From Pandoraea commovens (GTDB lineage Bacteria > Pseudomonadota > Gammaproteobacteria > Burkholderiales > Burkholderiaceae), in assembly GCF_902459615.1 (NCBI RefSeq), contig NZ_CABPSA010000001.1, forward strand, positions 620,001-684,000: a stretch of 64,000 bases of DNA. The letters are read 5' to 3'. The position numbers and the translations under genes were made by a program. Below the pieces are notes generated by a model. That model was not told the origin of the DNA, made no database searches, and saw only the letters and a program-made list of their open reading frames with translations. Below, piece after piece: positions 44,593 to 54,086 of the stretch. The number at the start of each line of letters is the position of its first letter. Position 1 is the stretch's first letter.

Positions 44593-47298
44593 TCAGCCCT
44601 TGCGTGTCTCCCGCGCCTGCGCCGTCTGTTGCAGCGGCAGCCGGATATGAACGATGCCCGCCTCCATCTCCTTGTCTTCGACAAAGCCGAGATGACGGGC
44701 GAGTGTCAGCATACGCGTATTTGCCGTGAGCACATAGCCGATGAGTTCCCCGGTGCCACGCTTGCGGCTGTAGTCGACGATATGCTCCATGAGCGCACGC
44801 CCCAGCCCTCGCCCCTGCGCCGCAGGACTCACCGTCACCGCGAACTCGGCCACGGTGTTGTCCGGGTCGGCCAAAGCCTGCACCACGCCCAGCAATCGCG
44901 TGTTGCCCGCCTCGTCCTTTTCCGTGGCGACGAACGTCATCGCACGGTCGTAGTCGATCTGCGTAACTCGCGCCATCTGCGAATGCGACAGCTCCTTGAT
45001 CAGACCGAAGTAGCGGAACTGCACGTCCTGCGGCGTCAGTGTGTGGAAGAACGCGTTGTAGGCCGGTTCGTCCTCCGGGCGGATGGGACGTACGCGCACG
45101 GGCTTTCCACCTGCATCGACGGTGCTTTCGAGCTCCTGCGGATACGGCGCGATCGACAGACGTCCGTGCCCGGGGAGCGACGGCTTGCGCGCCACAATGC
45201 GCGCATCGAGCGCCAGCACGCCGTGCGCATCGGCAAACAACGGATTGATGTCCAGCTCGGCGATCTCCGGCACATCGCACACGAGTTGCGAGAGCTTCAC
45301 CAGCGTCAGATAGATTGCCTCGTGATCGGCGGCGGGACGGCTGCGATAGCCCGCGAGCAACTTCGACACACGGGCACGCGCCACCATGTCGCGCGCGAGG
45401 TTCAGGTTCAGCGGCGGCAGGCCGATGGTGCGATCGGCGATGACTTCGACGGCCGTGCCGCCCTGCCCGAATAGCAGCACCGGACCGAAGACGTTGTCGG
45501 TCGCCACCCCCACGATCAGCTCGAAGGCTTCGGCACCGTTCGCCATACGCTGCACCGAATAGCCGGTCACACGTGCATCGGGTTTCGCGGCCCGTGCACG
45601 CTTGGCGATCTGGCGTGCCGCGTCGCTCGCTTGCTCTGCCGTTTCGATGTTGAGCACCACGCCGCCCACATCGGACTTGTGCGTGATGTCCGGCGAAATC
45701 AGTTTGACGGCGACGGGAAAACCGATGCCCTTCGCGACTTCGCCCGCCAGCTCCGGCGTCTCGGCAACGAGCGTCTCGACCACCGGAATCCCGTAGGCGG
45801 CGAGCACGCCCTTCGCTTCCGGTTCGGTGAGCAACTCCCGGCCCTCACGCATGGCGCTGTCGACAATGGCGCGCACGCGCGCGACATCCGGCGCGAAGCC
45901 CGGCGGGATCGAGGGCGGCGTTTCCATCAGCAACGCCTGATTGCGTCGATAGTTGACGGCTTCGAGAAAGGCACGCGCGGCGTTCTCCGGCGTGTCGTAG
46001 GTCGGCAGCCCGGCCTCGCGGCAGATGCGGCGCGCGCGCTCGGCCGTCTCGCCGCCGAGCCAGCAGGTGAAAACGTTTTTCGACGGACGCGGCAGCGCCG
46101 CAAGTGCGTTCGCCACGTCGAGACTCGGCATCACCGCGGTGGGTGCCTGAATGAAGAGGACGGCCGCTGTCTCGGGGTCTTCGCATAGCGCTGCGAGCGT
46201 GGCCGTGTAGCGTTCGAGATCCGCGTCACCGCCTATGTCCACCGGGTTCGTACGGCCCAGCGTTTTGGGTAACGCGGCGTCGAGCGCGGCACGGGTCTTT
46301 TCCGTCAGATGGGCCAGCTTGCCGCCATCGAGCACCAACGCATCGGTCGCCATCACGCCCGCGCCGCCGCCGTTGGTCATGATCGACAGCTTGTCGCCTG
46401 CGAACGGACGCAGGCGTGCCAGCGTCTCGACAGCCGCAAACAGTTCGTCGGTGGTATCCACACGCAACATCCCTGCGCGACGGATCGCGGCGTCGTACAC
46501 GTCGTCCGAGCCAGCCAGTGCGCCGGTGTGCGACGCAGCGGCCTGCGCGCCTTCAGGCACACGTCCCGACTTGATCACGACGACCGGCTTGTTGCGTGCT
46601 GCCGCGCGCGCCGCGGACATGAATTTACGCGCATCGCGAATCGATTCCATGTACATCAGAATGGCGTCCGTGCCGGGATCGCTCGCCAGATAATCGAGCA
46701 TGTCGCCGAAATCCACGTCGGCACTGTCACCCATCGACACGAAGTGCGAGAAGCCGATTTCGCGGGCGTCGGCCCAGTCGAGTACGGCCGTCGTCAGTGC
46801 CCCCGACTGGGAGACGAATGCGAGTTTGCCCGCGCGTGCGCCCATGTGCGCGAAGCTGGCGTTCAGGCCGATGCCGGGACTCAGCAGCCCGATGCAGTTC
46901 GGACCGAGAATGCGCAGCACGTGCGGCTTCGCATTCTTGAGCATGCGGTCCTGCAACGTCACGCCGTGACGATCCTTTTCTCTGGCAAGCCCCGAGGTCA
47001 GCACGACCACCGCGCGGGTGCCACGCTCACCCAGCTCGCGAATCAGATCGGGCACGGTCGACGGCGGCGTACAGATCACCGCCAGGTCGGGTGCCTGCGG
47101 CAGATCGCCCACGTCGCGGTAGCACTTGAGATCGGCGAGCGTCGAATACTTCGGATTGACGGGATAGATGTCGCCCTTGAAGCCCCCGTCGACGATGTTT
47201 TGCAGCACGGTCGTCCCCACGCGTCGCTCGCGATTGGACGCGCCGATCACGGCGACCGACTTCGGCTGGAACATCTGGCTCAGGTTACGGGTGGTCAT
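44593..47298 (-). CDS. Pat-type protein lysine acetyltransferase (acyl-CoA synthetase + GNAT)
   Basis: 901-residue multi-domain protein. The first about 460 residues form the NDP-forming acyl-CoA synthetase part: CoA-binding SVAVIGASNRERRVG and the SHTGALAGSD segment that holds the phospho-His of active synthetases. An ATP-grasp domain follows (about 490-700, LTEPEAKGVLAAYGIPVVET). The C-terminal GNAT domain begins near 740 (VRVRPIRPEDEPAYNAFF) and has the acetyl-CoA loop AAQGRGLGRALM. Relatives (PatZ, Pat) acetylate acetyl-CoA synthetase and other enzymes, controlling carbon metabolism. A GGAG site precedes the ATG. Dps and HdeD-like genes lie upstream on the same strand. Confidence 0.92.
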   Translation of the reverse strand: MTTRNLSQMFQPKSVAVIGASNRERRVGTTVLQNIVDGGFKGDIYPVNPKYSTLADLKCYRDVGDLPQAPDLAVICTPPSTVPDLIRELGERGTRAVVVLTSGLAREKDRHGVTLQDRMLKNAKPHVLRILGPNCIGLLSPGIGLNASFAHMGARAGKLAFVSQSGALTTAVLDWADAREIGFSHFVSMGDSADVDFGDMLDYLASDPGTDAILMYMESIRDARKFMSAARAAARNKPVVVIKSGRVPEGAQAAASHTGALAGSDDVYDAAIRRAGMLRVDTTDELFAAVETLARLRPFAGDKLSIMTNGGGAGVMATDALVLDGGKLAHLTEKTRAALDAALPKTLGRTNPVDIGGDADLERYTATLAALCEDPETAAVLFIQAPTAVMPSLDVANALAALPRPSKNVFTCWLGGETAERARRICREAGLPTYDTPENAARAFLEAVNYRRNQALLMETPPSIPPGFAPDVARVRAIVDSAMREGRELLTEPEAKGVLAAYGIPVVETLVAETPELAGEVAKGIGFPVAVKLISPDITHKSDVGGVVLNIETAEQASDAARQIAKRARAAKPDARVTGYSVQRMANGAEAFELIVGVATDNVFGPVLLFGQGGTAVEVIADRTIGLPPLNLNLARDMVARARVSKLLAGYRSRPAADHEAIYLTLVKLSQLVCDVPEIAELDINPLFADAHGVLALDARIVARKPSLPGHGRLSIAPYPQELESTVDAGGKPVRVRPIRPEDEPAYNAFFHTLTPQDVQFRYFGLIKELSHSQMARVTQIDYDRAMTFVATEKDEAGNTRLLGVVQALADPDNTVAEFAVTVSPAAQGRGLGRALMEHIVDYSRKRGTGELIGYVLTANTRMLTLARHLGFVEDKEMEAGIVHIRLPLQQTAQARETRKG

Positions 47299-47483
47299 AG
47301 CGACTCCGGGGGGTGAGTTAGACAGCGTGGAAAACAGCGAGGCTGAGAACGTGAGAACGCGCGCTCCGGCTCAAGCGGCGCGCGCGTTCATCGTCGTCTG
47401 TGATGCAGAACTATCGGCGGAACCGTCGATGTCGAAAGATGGGTTCGTCGCGCGGACGCCCGCACAGGCGCCCGGGCATATCG

Positions 47484-47969
47484 TCACTCGCCGCGCAGGT
47501 GCGCTTCCACCTTCCACAGGTGATCGTCGACGCCGCGCGAGATTTCGGTGAAGACGTCCGACGTGGTGGCGTCGCCGATCTCGGCGGATGCATCGATCAG
47601 GCCGCGAATGATCTCGCCGTAAGCCGCGAGGGCTTCGGCCAACGCGGCGGCATGATCGAGACCGCGCTTGAACTCGTTCTTGTACGTCGGCAATTCGGTC
47701 TTCTGTGCAACGGTTTGCACGCGGCCGTCGGCCACGCCGCCCAGCGCCACCAGACGCTCGGCGCACAGATCGGCCCATTCGATGGCCGCGTTATAAACCT
47801 CGTCGAAAAGCAAGTGCAGTTCGATGAAGCCCGGGCCGTGCACGTTCCAGTGGGCCTGCTTCGCCTGACGCTGTACGTCGATGCCGTTGATCAGCCCACG
47901 ATTGAGCTGGTTGACCGATTCGATACGGATCTTTTCACCGAGGGTGTTACGCGTATGATTCAAAGCCAT
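47484..47969 (-). CDS. dps: Dps family ferritin-like DNA protection protein
   Basis: 161 residues, the usual Dps size. Ferroxidase-site residues are in the helix KQAHWNVHGPGFIELHLLFD (His, His, Asp) and the next helix EVYNAAIEWADLCAERL (Glu, Asp). Twelve subunits form a shell that oxidises and stores iron with hydrogen peroxide, limiting hydroxyl radicals, and binds DNA in stationary phase. The N-terminus is short and only slightly basic, so DNA binding may be weak. The ATG follows CAGGAG. It lies between the HdeD-like gene and the acetyltransferase gene, in a minus-strand stress group. Confidence 0.95.
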   Translation of the reverse strand: MALNHTRNTLGEKIRIESVNQLNRGLINGIDVQRQAKQAHWNVHGPGFIELHLLFDEVYNAAIEWADLCAERLVALGGVADGRVQTVAQKTELPTYKNEFKRGLDHAAALAEALAAYGEIIRGLIDASAEIGDATTSDVFTEISRGVDDHLWKVEAHLRGE

Positions 47970-48065
47970 TTCACACTCCTGACGTCTGGCAACTCGCAGG
48001 TTGCCGGGGGGAAGCCGTCGGCGACGGGCGCTCGGCGCCCATGCGGACGAACGGAGACAACGCGA

Positions 48066-48638
48066 CTACGACCTGAGGTGTCCCGGTGGCGCATGCGACA
48101 CGCCATGCGCGGCACCTCGCAGTTTGAATCCTGCCAGCACCAACAAAGCGCCCCAGATGATGGCCCACGACCCGATGGCCCAGATCAGCGCCAACGCGCC
48201 CGCGCCCGGTTGCCACATGATGAAGATGGCGAACAGGATGCTGAAGGCACCGGAGAGAATGACCCACAGTTCGCCCTTGATCTCGCGACGCAGCGCGATA
48301 CCGGCAGCCACCTGCAACACGCCGGTGACGAAACTCCAGGCCACGATATAGATAAGCAACGCAACGGCGGTCAACGCCGGGTTGAGATAAGTCAGGACTC
48401 CGATCACTATGCCCGCGATGCCTTGCAGCAATGGCAGCCACCAATCGGCATGCTCCTGGCGCGCACTCCATGCGCCGCTGAGCGAGAAGACCCCGTCCAC
48501 GAACGAAAACGCGCCGAAACAAAGCACCAGCACCGCAATCGTCACGCCGGGTAACGCAAAGGCGGCGATACCGAATATCACCGCCAACACACCGCGCAGC
48601 ACAAGCAACCACCAGTATTTCGACAGAAGTCTGAGCAT
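48066..48638 (-). CDS. HdeD-like membrane protein
   Basis: 190-residue inner-membrane protein with six hydrophobic segments in three similar pairs, as in HdeD of E. coli, which supports acid resistance at high cell density. Opening: MLRLLSKYWWLLVLRGVLAV, then pairs including LYLNPALT-like (VLTYLNPALTAVALLIYIVA) and WVILSGAFSILFAIFIMW. I start at the ATG at 48638 with a GAGAGGG site; an upstream in-frame extension to 48689 is basic and lacks support. It is upstream of dps on the same strand by about 100 bases; both would help in stress. Confidence 0.88.
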   Translation of the reverse strand: MLRLLSKYWWLLVLRGVLAVIFGIAAFALPGVTIAVLVLCFGAFSFVDGVFSLSGAWSARQEHADWWLPLLQGIAGIVIGVLTYLNPALTAVALLIYIVAWSFVTGVLQVAAGIALRREIKGELWVILSGAFSILFAIFIMWQPGAGALALIWAIGSWAIIWGALLVLAGFKLRGAAHGVSHAPPGHLRS

Positions 48639-49215
48639 GGCATCCCTCTCGTGAAATATCCGCAGGTAGCGAATCCGGACGACGAGCACCTACCACACCT
48701 ACAACACGTTTGGTGCGTATGGGCGCGCAGATAGGCGTCAAGAACCCATTCTAGAGACGGCTTCGACGTGAGATCAAGTGAAATATACGCGAATGCTTGT
48801 GTCATTCGCACGCGCTTTGACAGACGTCATCCGATCTCGATTCTCCGCTCCGCACGCCCACAGGGACTTCCGCAACGACACCCGCGATCGCCCCGCCATC
48901 GCTGCGGCAATGCGTCGCATTCGCACGCGTTACCTCACCATCATTGCCCGCAACCACTCAACACATGCGCAATGCGTCCGTCGAAAACATGCGCTTTGCG
49001 CGTACACCTCCGAGACGCTCAGCGCGTCGCTTCGCCTTTCAATTGGGATCATTCCGAAAGTACTTTGTGCGCTCGTATTTCGGGCAAGCGCCCTCATAAA
49101 CTACGTAAAAAGCGTCCGAAATGCAGTGCGTGTACGGGCGTCACAAGAACGGTATCTACGTAGTCCCCACGGTGAATCATCGCGCTTTCTAATAGGACTC
49201 CAAAGGAGAAACATC
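48639..49215. other. Intergenic region between the HdeD-like gene and the pilus operon
   Basis: About 577 bases divide the minus-strand stress group from the plus-strand pilus genes, so both promoters must be here. An open frame runs through most of it in register with the first pilus gene, but its translation is not protein-like. I note a 10-base palindrome (AAAGTACTTT, 49057-49066) and no clear -35/-10 pair or terminator. Confidence 0.5.
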
Positions 49216-49743
49216 ATGAACCGACCGCTGCTTTGTCTGGCCCTCACGGGAATCGTCGCTGCGCTTGGACAGAGCGCACCGGCTCGTGCCGCCGTTTACT
49301 CCAACGGGTCGGCAACCGCTCAGATGCGCGTCCAGCTGACGATCCTGCCCGGGTGCACCATCGCCGCCACGCCCATGACGTTCAACGCGGTACAGGGTTC
49401 GGCGACAGGACCGGTGGCAACCACCTCGTCGCTCACCGTGATCTGTACCGCGTCGACGGGTTACAACATCGGCCTGAATGCGGGCACCGTACCGAACTCC
49501 ACCGAGACCAACCGCCTGCTGGCGGGCACGCTCACCGGCAACACCACGACCATTCCGTTCGGGCTTTTTCAGGACGCTGGCTACGCCACGCCGTGGGGCA
49601 ACACGCAGGGCTCGAACACCCTCAGCGACTCGGGCACGGGCGTGGTCAAGACGTACACCGTCTATGGTCAGGCGACGCTCTCGGCCACCATGCCCGCGCC
49701 GGACGTCTACTCGTCGACTGTCACGGCGACCGTCTACTTCTGA
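49216..49743 (+). CDS. Spore coat U (SCPU) domain pilin, Csu-type major subunit
   Basis: 175-residue secreted subunit: signal peptide MNRPLLCLALTGIVAALGQS followed by APARAA, then an Ig-like SCPU domain with a Cys pair (LPGCTIAATPM and VICTASTGYN), the C-terminal beta strand SSTVTATVYF and the family motif GYATPWGN. This is the layout of CsuA/B-type subunits of archaic chaperone-usher pili, which polymerise by donor-strand exchange and bind abiotic surfaces. A strong AAAGGAG site lies seven bases before the ATG. It is first in a four-gene operon with chaperone, usher and tip subunit. Confidence 0.9.
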   Translation: MNRPLLCLALTGIVAALGQSAPARAAVYSNGSATAQMRVQLTILPGCTIAATPMTFNAVQGSATGPVATTSSLTVICTASTGYNIGLNAGTVPNSTETNRLLAGTLTGNTTTIPFGLFQDAGYATPWGNTQGSNTLSDSGTGVVKTYTVYGQATLSATMPAPDVYSSTVTATVYF

Positions 49744-49758
49744 GAGGTCAGGTGAATC

Positions 49759-50526
49759 ATGGCGAACATGAGCCCTCCCAGACCGGTCGCCCGGCGGCCG
49801 ACGGCGTATGCCTGCGGCGGCGCGTTCGTCGCGCTGCTCACACTTTGCGTGACCGACGGCAACGGCGCGACGCTGCAAGTCTCGCCGGTCATCGTCAACA
49901 TCCTGCCGACGCAGCCTGCGACTACGCTCACGCTCGGGAACTCCGGCGATCTGCCGATTCACGGCCAGTTGCGTCTGTATGCGTGGACGCAACGCAACGG
50001 CGACAACGTGCTCACGCCCACCGAAGCGCTCATCGCCAGCCCACCCATTGTGCGCATCGAGCCTGGTGACCGGCAGATCGTGCGGCTGGTATATGTGGCC
50101 CAAAAAGTCGAGGGAAGCGAGCAGAGCTACCGGCTGCTGGTGGACGAGTTGCCGCCTGTCGACGCCACGCCATCGGAGGGCGTCTCCATCCGCCTGCGCT
50201 ACTCGCTGCCGGTGTTCGTGCAGGCGAATCAGACGCGCTCGCCCTCGCTGCGTTTCGACGTGCGCATGACGCGGGGCGAGCTGGAAGTGCGCAATGACGG
50301 CCAGCGTCACGCTCAGTTGGGGGCGACACGGGTACTCGACGCTTCCGGACGCAGCGTGGAGCTCACGCGCGGCTTGCTCGGCTACGTGCTCGCCGGACAA
50401 ACGCGTCGTTTCGCGGTGCGCTGGCCCGCCGGTGCGCCTCCCGTTGCACCGTTCACGGTGGAGTCACGCGTCGACGCGGTGCCGATGCGCTTTGTCGCAG
50501 GCGTCGCGCCGGACGAACGTCGCTAG
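49759..50526 (+). CDS. Periplasmic pilus chaperone (CsuC/PapD-like)
   Basis: 255-residue periplasmic chaperone. A signal (RPTAYACGGAFVALLTLCVT) precedes the N-terminal Ig domain, which begins TLQVSPVIVNILPTQPATTL. The IVRIEPGDRQIVRLVYVAQK stretch is the conserved strand with the Arg that anchors pilin C-termini, and SYRLLVDELPP is the PapD-type signature. The second domain is shorter. It folds and caps pilin subunits by donor-strand complementation before handing them to the usher encoded three bases downstream. Confidence 0.9.
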   Translation: MANMSPPRPVARRPTAYACGGAFVALLTLCVTDGNGATLQVSPVIVNILPTQPATTLTLGNSGDLPIHGQLRLYAWTQRNGDNVLTPTEALIASPPIVRIEPGDRQIVRLVYVAQKVEGSEQSYRLLVDELPPVDATPSEGVSIRLRYSLPVFVQANQTRSPSLRFDVRMTRGELEVRNDGQRHAQLGATRVLDASGRSVELTRGLLGYVLAGQTRRFAVRWPAGAPPVAPFTVESRVDAVPMRFVAGVAPDERR

Positions 50527-50528
50527 GC

Positions 50529-53078
50529 GTGTCCGCGGCCATCGCCACGCCCATGAGCGTCGCATTTGCCACGCTGACGACGCTTGGTGCACTTGGGCCC
50601 GGCTCAATATCGGCCGAGCCACGCGCCGTCGGCGCGGCCCTGTTCGACGATGCGTCGCTGGCCGCCTCCCGCACCGCGACAACGTCGTCGTCCACCACCG
50701 TGCCCACGCGAGCGGCGAGTACAGCAGGCATTTCCCGGCTCGACGGGCCTTATGTACTGGAGGTCATCATCAACGGCGAATCGACCGGGCGCATCGCCCC
50801 ATTCGCGCGACGGCAAGGCCGCTGGTTCGCCCGCGCAGGCGATCTGCGCGCGCTCGGGCTGACATCCTCATCCGGCGGCCTGCCCGACAACGACGCCGCC
50901 GACATCGCGCTCGATTCGCTGAGCGGCATACGCGCGTCCTACGACGCCACGCACCAGACACTCTCGCTTGAGGTCGGCGACGCGTGGCTCTCGCCGTATC
51001 GTCTGGGGAGCCCTGCGCCCGTTGTTGTCAGAGCGACGTCCGACCCCGGTCTGCTCGTGAACTACGACGGCTACGTGCAGCGTGACCGTTTCACGCGCGC
51101 TTCCGTCTGGAGTGAAGTACGTGGCTTCTGGTCGGGCGGCACGCTGCAACAGACCGGTCTCGCCGAGCATTCGCGATGGCGTCGTGGCTATCGACGCTAC
51201 GACACCTGGTGGCAACACGACGACCCGTCGCGCCTGACCACGTGGGTCGCGGGCGACCTCATCACCGGCTCGCTCTCATGGAGCCGGTCGCTGCGCATTG
51301 GCGGCCTTCAGTGGCGTCGCAACTTCGCGCTGCGTCCCGATCTGGTGACGTTCCCCATCCCCGCACTGCATGGCAGCGCCGTGGTGCCCTCCTCCGTCGA
51401 TCTGTATCTCGACGGCGTGCGCCGCATGGGTGGACGCGTACCGCCCGGTCCGTTCGTCATTCAGGAAACGCCGGGCCTCACGGGCGATTTGCAGGCGAGC
51501 GTTGTGACACGCGACGCACTCGGGCGCGAGCAGATCACTACCGTGCCCCTGTACATCGATCCCCGCCTGCTCGCACGTGGCCTGTCGAGCTTTTCCGTGG
51601 AGGCGGGCCTGCCGCGCGACGACTACGGTGTGCGCTCGTTTTCGTACCGGCGTCATCCCGTCGCGTCGGTGGCCGCGCGCTATGGCGCAACGGACACCCT
51701 GACCGTCGAAGCGCAGGCGCAAGCCGGGAGACGACTCGCCCTTGCTGGCGCGGGCGCGCTGATGGCGCTGGGGCGTGCGGGCGTCGTCAGCGTGTCCACC
51801 GCCTTATCCGGCGGACGCGGCACCGGCAGCCAATGGAGCGCGGGTTATCAGTACCTGTCGCGCCGCGTGAGCGTCGACGCGCAGATGATCCGCACGACCG
51901 GCCGCTACCGCGATATCGCCACGCTGGACGGTGTGCCTGTGCCCCGTGCGAGCGATCGCGTGAGCATCTCAGTGCCGTTCGCGCGTGGCAGCACCGCGTC
52001 GCTCGCCTGGTTCGCCCAACGCGTGCCGCGTCAACCAGCAACGCGCGTGCTGTCCGCCAGCCTGACGCTACCCGCAGGCACGCGCGGCATGTTCTCGATG
52101 GGTGGATTTCGCGACTTTGCGCGGCGTCGCTCGCACGGCATCTTCGCGATGCTCAGCGTCTTGCTCGGCGGTGGCAGCGAGGGCGCAAGTGCGGCGCTAG
52201 GGAACGCATCGTTCAGTCAACAGGACGGGCAAACGCAGGCGTGGGCGGGCGCGAACCGCACACCCGATTACGCCGGCGGCTGGGGTTGGCAGGTACTCGG
52301 TGGACGCGCCTTCTCGCAACGCACGATGCAGGGCGAAGTGCAGTATCTCGGGCGACACGGTCAGGTCTCGGCACTCGCGCAGCAAGTGGGACGGCAGTCC
52401 GGTGTCGGGATAGGCATGACTGGCGCACTTGTCGTCATGGACAACAGCGTGCACGCCACGCGGCGCACTTACGACGCCTTCGCGCTCGTGAGCACCGACG
52501 CGCAAGTCAACGTCCCTGTGATGCGCGAATCGGTCCCCGTCGGTCGTACGGACTCGCGTGGCTACTTCCTCGTGCCCGATCTGAACGGCTTCGAAGCGTC
52601 GCGCATCGGCATCGACCCCATGCATCTACCCGCCGATCTGGAAGTCACGACAACCGAACGCCGAGTGGCCCCACAGTCGCGCAGCGGCGTACTCGTGCAC
52701 TTCCCCGTGCGACGTTACCGCGCGGCGCTCGTCACGCTGGTCGACACTTCGGGGCAGCCGTTGCACCCAGGCACATCGGTGCGCCATGTGCAAAGCGGCA
52801 TAGTGACGGTGGTGGGTTACGACGGCGAAGTGTTCATCGACGCACTCGGTCCGCGCAACACCCTCGAATCGCGCGACGGACGGCAGCGCTGCCGCGTTTC
52901 CTTCGACTGGACGACACCGCCCGAAGGACGCATCGCCCGCGTCGGTCCGTTGGAATGTGTGGCGTTCGGCACGCTCGCGGGGGACACACCGTCGCGGTCG
53001 CCGGAGGCAATGTCGGCATCGGATTGGCCAGCACCGGCAGCGCCATCAACGCCTTCCGATGGGGAGGACCTGTCATGA
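50529..53078 (+). CDS. Pilus outer-membrane usher (CsuD-like)
   Basis: 849-residue usher. After a signal-like start comes the N-terminal chaperone-binding domain (LDGPYVLEVIINGESTGRIA), then a long beta-barrel interrupted by a plug region (VPPGPFVIQETPGLTGDLQA), and two C-terminal domains (RTDSRGYFLVPDLNGFEASR). It forms the pore and assembly platform for pilin polymerisation. The start is probably the GTG at 50529, three bases after the chaperone stop; an ATG at 50553 is an alternative. Its stop overlaps the next start (ATGA). A spare Ser/Thr/Pro tail ends the protein. Confidence 0.92.
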   Translation: MSAAIATPMSVAFATLTTLGALGPGSISAEPRAVGAALFDDASLAASRTATTSSSTTVPTRAASTAGISRLDGPYVLEVIINGESTGRIAPFARRQGRWFARAGDLRALGLTSSSGGLPDNDAADIALDSLSGIRASYDATHQTLSLEVGDAWLSPYRLGSPAPVVVRATSDPGLLVNYDGYVQRDRFTRASVWSEVRGFWSGGTLQQTGLAEHSRWRRGYRRYDTWWQHDDPSRLTTWVAGDLITGSLSWSRSLRIGGLQWRRNFALRPDLVTFPIPALHGSAVVPSSVDLYLDGVRRMGGRVPPGPFVIQETPGLTGDLQASVVTRDALGREQITTVPLYIDPRLLARGLSSFSVEAGLPRDDYGVRSFSYRRHPVASVAARYGATDTLTVEAQAQAGRRLALAGAGALMALGRAGVVSVSTALSGGRGTGSQWSAGYQYLSRRVSVDAQMIRTTGRYRDIATLDGVPVPRASDRVSISVPFARGSTASLAWFAQRVPRQPATRVLSASLTLPAGTRGMFSMGGFRDFARRRSHGIFAMLSVLLGGGSEGASAALGNASFSQQDGQTQAWAGANRTPDYAGGWGWQVLGGRAFSQRTMQGEVQYLGRHGQVSALAQQVGRQSGVGIGMTGALVVMDNSVHATRRTYDAFALVSTDAQVNVPVMRESVPVGRTDSRGYFLVPDLNGFEASRIGIDPMHLPADLEVTTTERRVAPQSRSGVLVHFPVRRYRAALVTLVDTSGQPLHPGTSVRHVQSGIVTVVGYDGEVFIDALGPRNTLESRDGRQRCRVSFDWTTPPEGRIARVGPLECVAFGTLAGDTPSRSPEAMSASDWPAPAAPSTPSDGEDLS

Positions 53079-54058
53079 GGCTTACGACCTTGCTTCGCAT
53101 CGTGCGACGGCATTGCGCCATTGCAGCGGGCTATCTCGCGTTGTCGATGAGTGCGCTGGCACAGACATGCTCCGTCGGCACGCCAACGCTGGCGTTCGCT
53201 GCGTTCAGCCCGATCTCGGGATTCGCGCTCTCCGCGACCGGCACGATCCCCGTGTCGTGCAACTGGCCTGTGCTCACGGGCAATCCGAACGTCAAACTCT
53301 GTCTGGCGTTGAATGCCACTCAGCCGCTCACGCTGACAAATGCCGCGAATGTTGGAAGTGCGATCAATTTCGGACTCTTCACAGATCCCACCTACTCAAA
53401 CGCGTGGGGCAGCGGCACGAGCGACGTGATTTCGCTGACGATGGCGCGGCCGCTGCTCGGCGGCACGGTCACACAGAACGTGAACTTCTACGGCAGGATC
53501 GCGGCGTCGCAAACGACGGTGCCCACGACCGGCAGCAGCAACACGGTCTACGCACGTACGTTCGCGTCGACTGACATCTCGCTGCAATACGCGTCCTACG
53601 CGGCCCTTTCGCCTGCCCCCGCCTGCGGCACAGCCATGACGGCCGCGCCTGGCGCGCCGTTCACCGCGAACGTCACCGTGATCAACAACTGCACCATCGC
53701 CGCCGCCAACATCACCTTCGCCACGCAATCGGCGCTCGCCAGCCCCGTCACCAGCAGCGGGCAACTCTCGGTGCAATGCACGAAGAACGACGCTTATCGG
53801 GTCAGCCTGTCGGGCGGACTGCTGGGGACGGTCACGTCGCGCACGATGACGGGCCTCACGTCGAGCATCGGCTATCAGCTGTATCTCGACAGCGGCTACG
53901 CCACGATCTGGGGGGACGGGACGTCAGGGACGTCGCAACTGACCGGCACCGGTACAGGGCTCGTGCAGGCCATCCCCATCTATGCACGTGTGCCGTCGCA
54001 ATCGACGCCAGCCCCCGGCGTCTATACCGACACTGTCACGGCGACGATTCAGTTCTGA
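53075..54058 (+). CDS. Two-domain SCPU protein, putative pilus tip adhesin (CsuE-like)
   Basis: 327-residue secreted protein with signal peptide (IAAGYLALSMSALAQ) and two SCPU domains. The first begins TCSVGTPTLAFAAFSP and would be the adhesive domain. The second begins at about 205 (NNCTIAAANITFATQSALAS) and is a pilin domain like that of the first operon gene, ending VTATIQF. This is the arrangement of CsuE, the tip subunit that sticks to hydrophobic surfaces. A GGGGAGG site and an ATGA overlap with the usher stop show tight coupling. It ends 28 bases before the convergent astA stop. Confidence 0.88.
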   Translation: MRLTTLLRIVRRHCAIAAGYLALSMSALAQTCSVGTPTLAFAAFSPISGFALSATGTIPVSCNWPVLTGNPNVKLCLALNATQPLTLTNAANVGSAINFGLFTDPTYSNAWGSGTSDVISLTMARPLLGGTVTQNVNFYGRIAASQTTVPTTGSSNTVYARTFASTDISLQYASYAALSPAPACGTAMTAAPGAPFTANVTVINNCTIAAANITFATQSALASPVTSSGQLSVQCTKNDAYRVSLSGGLLGTVTSRTMTGLTSSIGYQLYLDSGYATIWGDGTSGTSQLTGTGTGLVQAIPIYARVPSQSTPAPGVYTDTVTATIQF

Positions 54059-54086
54059 TGGCGTTCCGAGAGGGTGCCGAGCGAGA

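Noticed and set aside
48778-49215. N-terminal extension of about 146 residues on the first pilus subunit
   Set aside because: A strong ribosome site and a signal peptide begin at 49216; the upstream translation is Arg/His-rich and not protein-like.
51176-53074. A plus-strand frame running through the usher gene into the tip-subunit gene
   Set aside because: It is simply the tip-subunit frame left open upstream; the usher frame has the conserved domains, and the tip gene has its own ribosome site and signal peptide.
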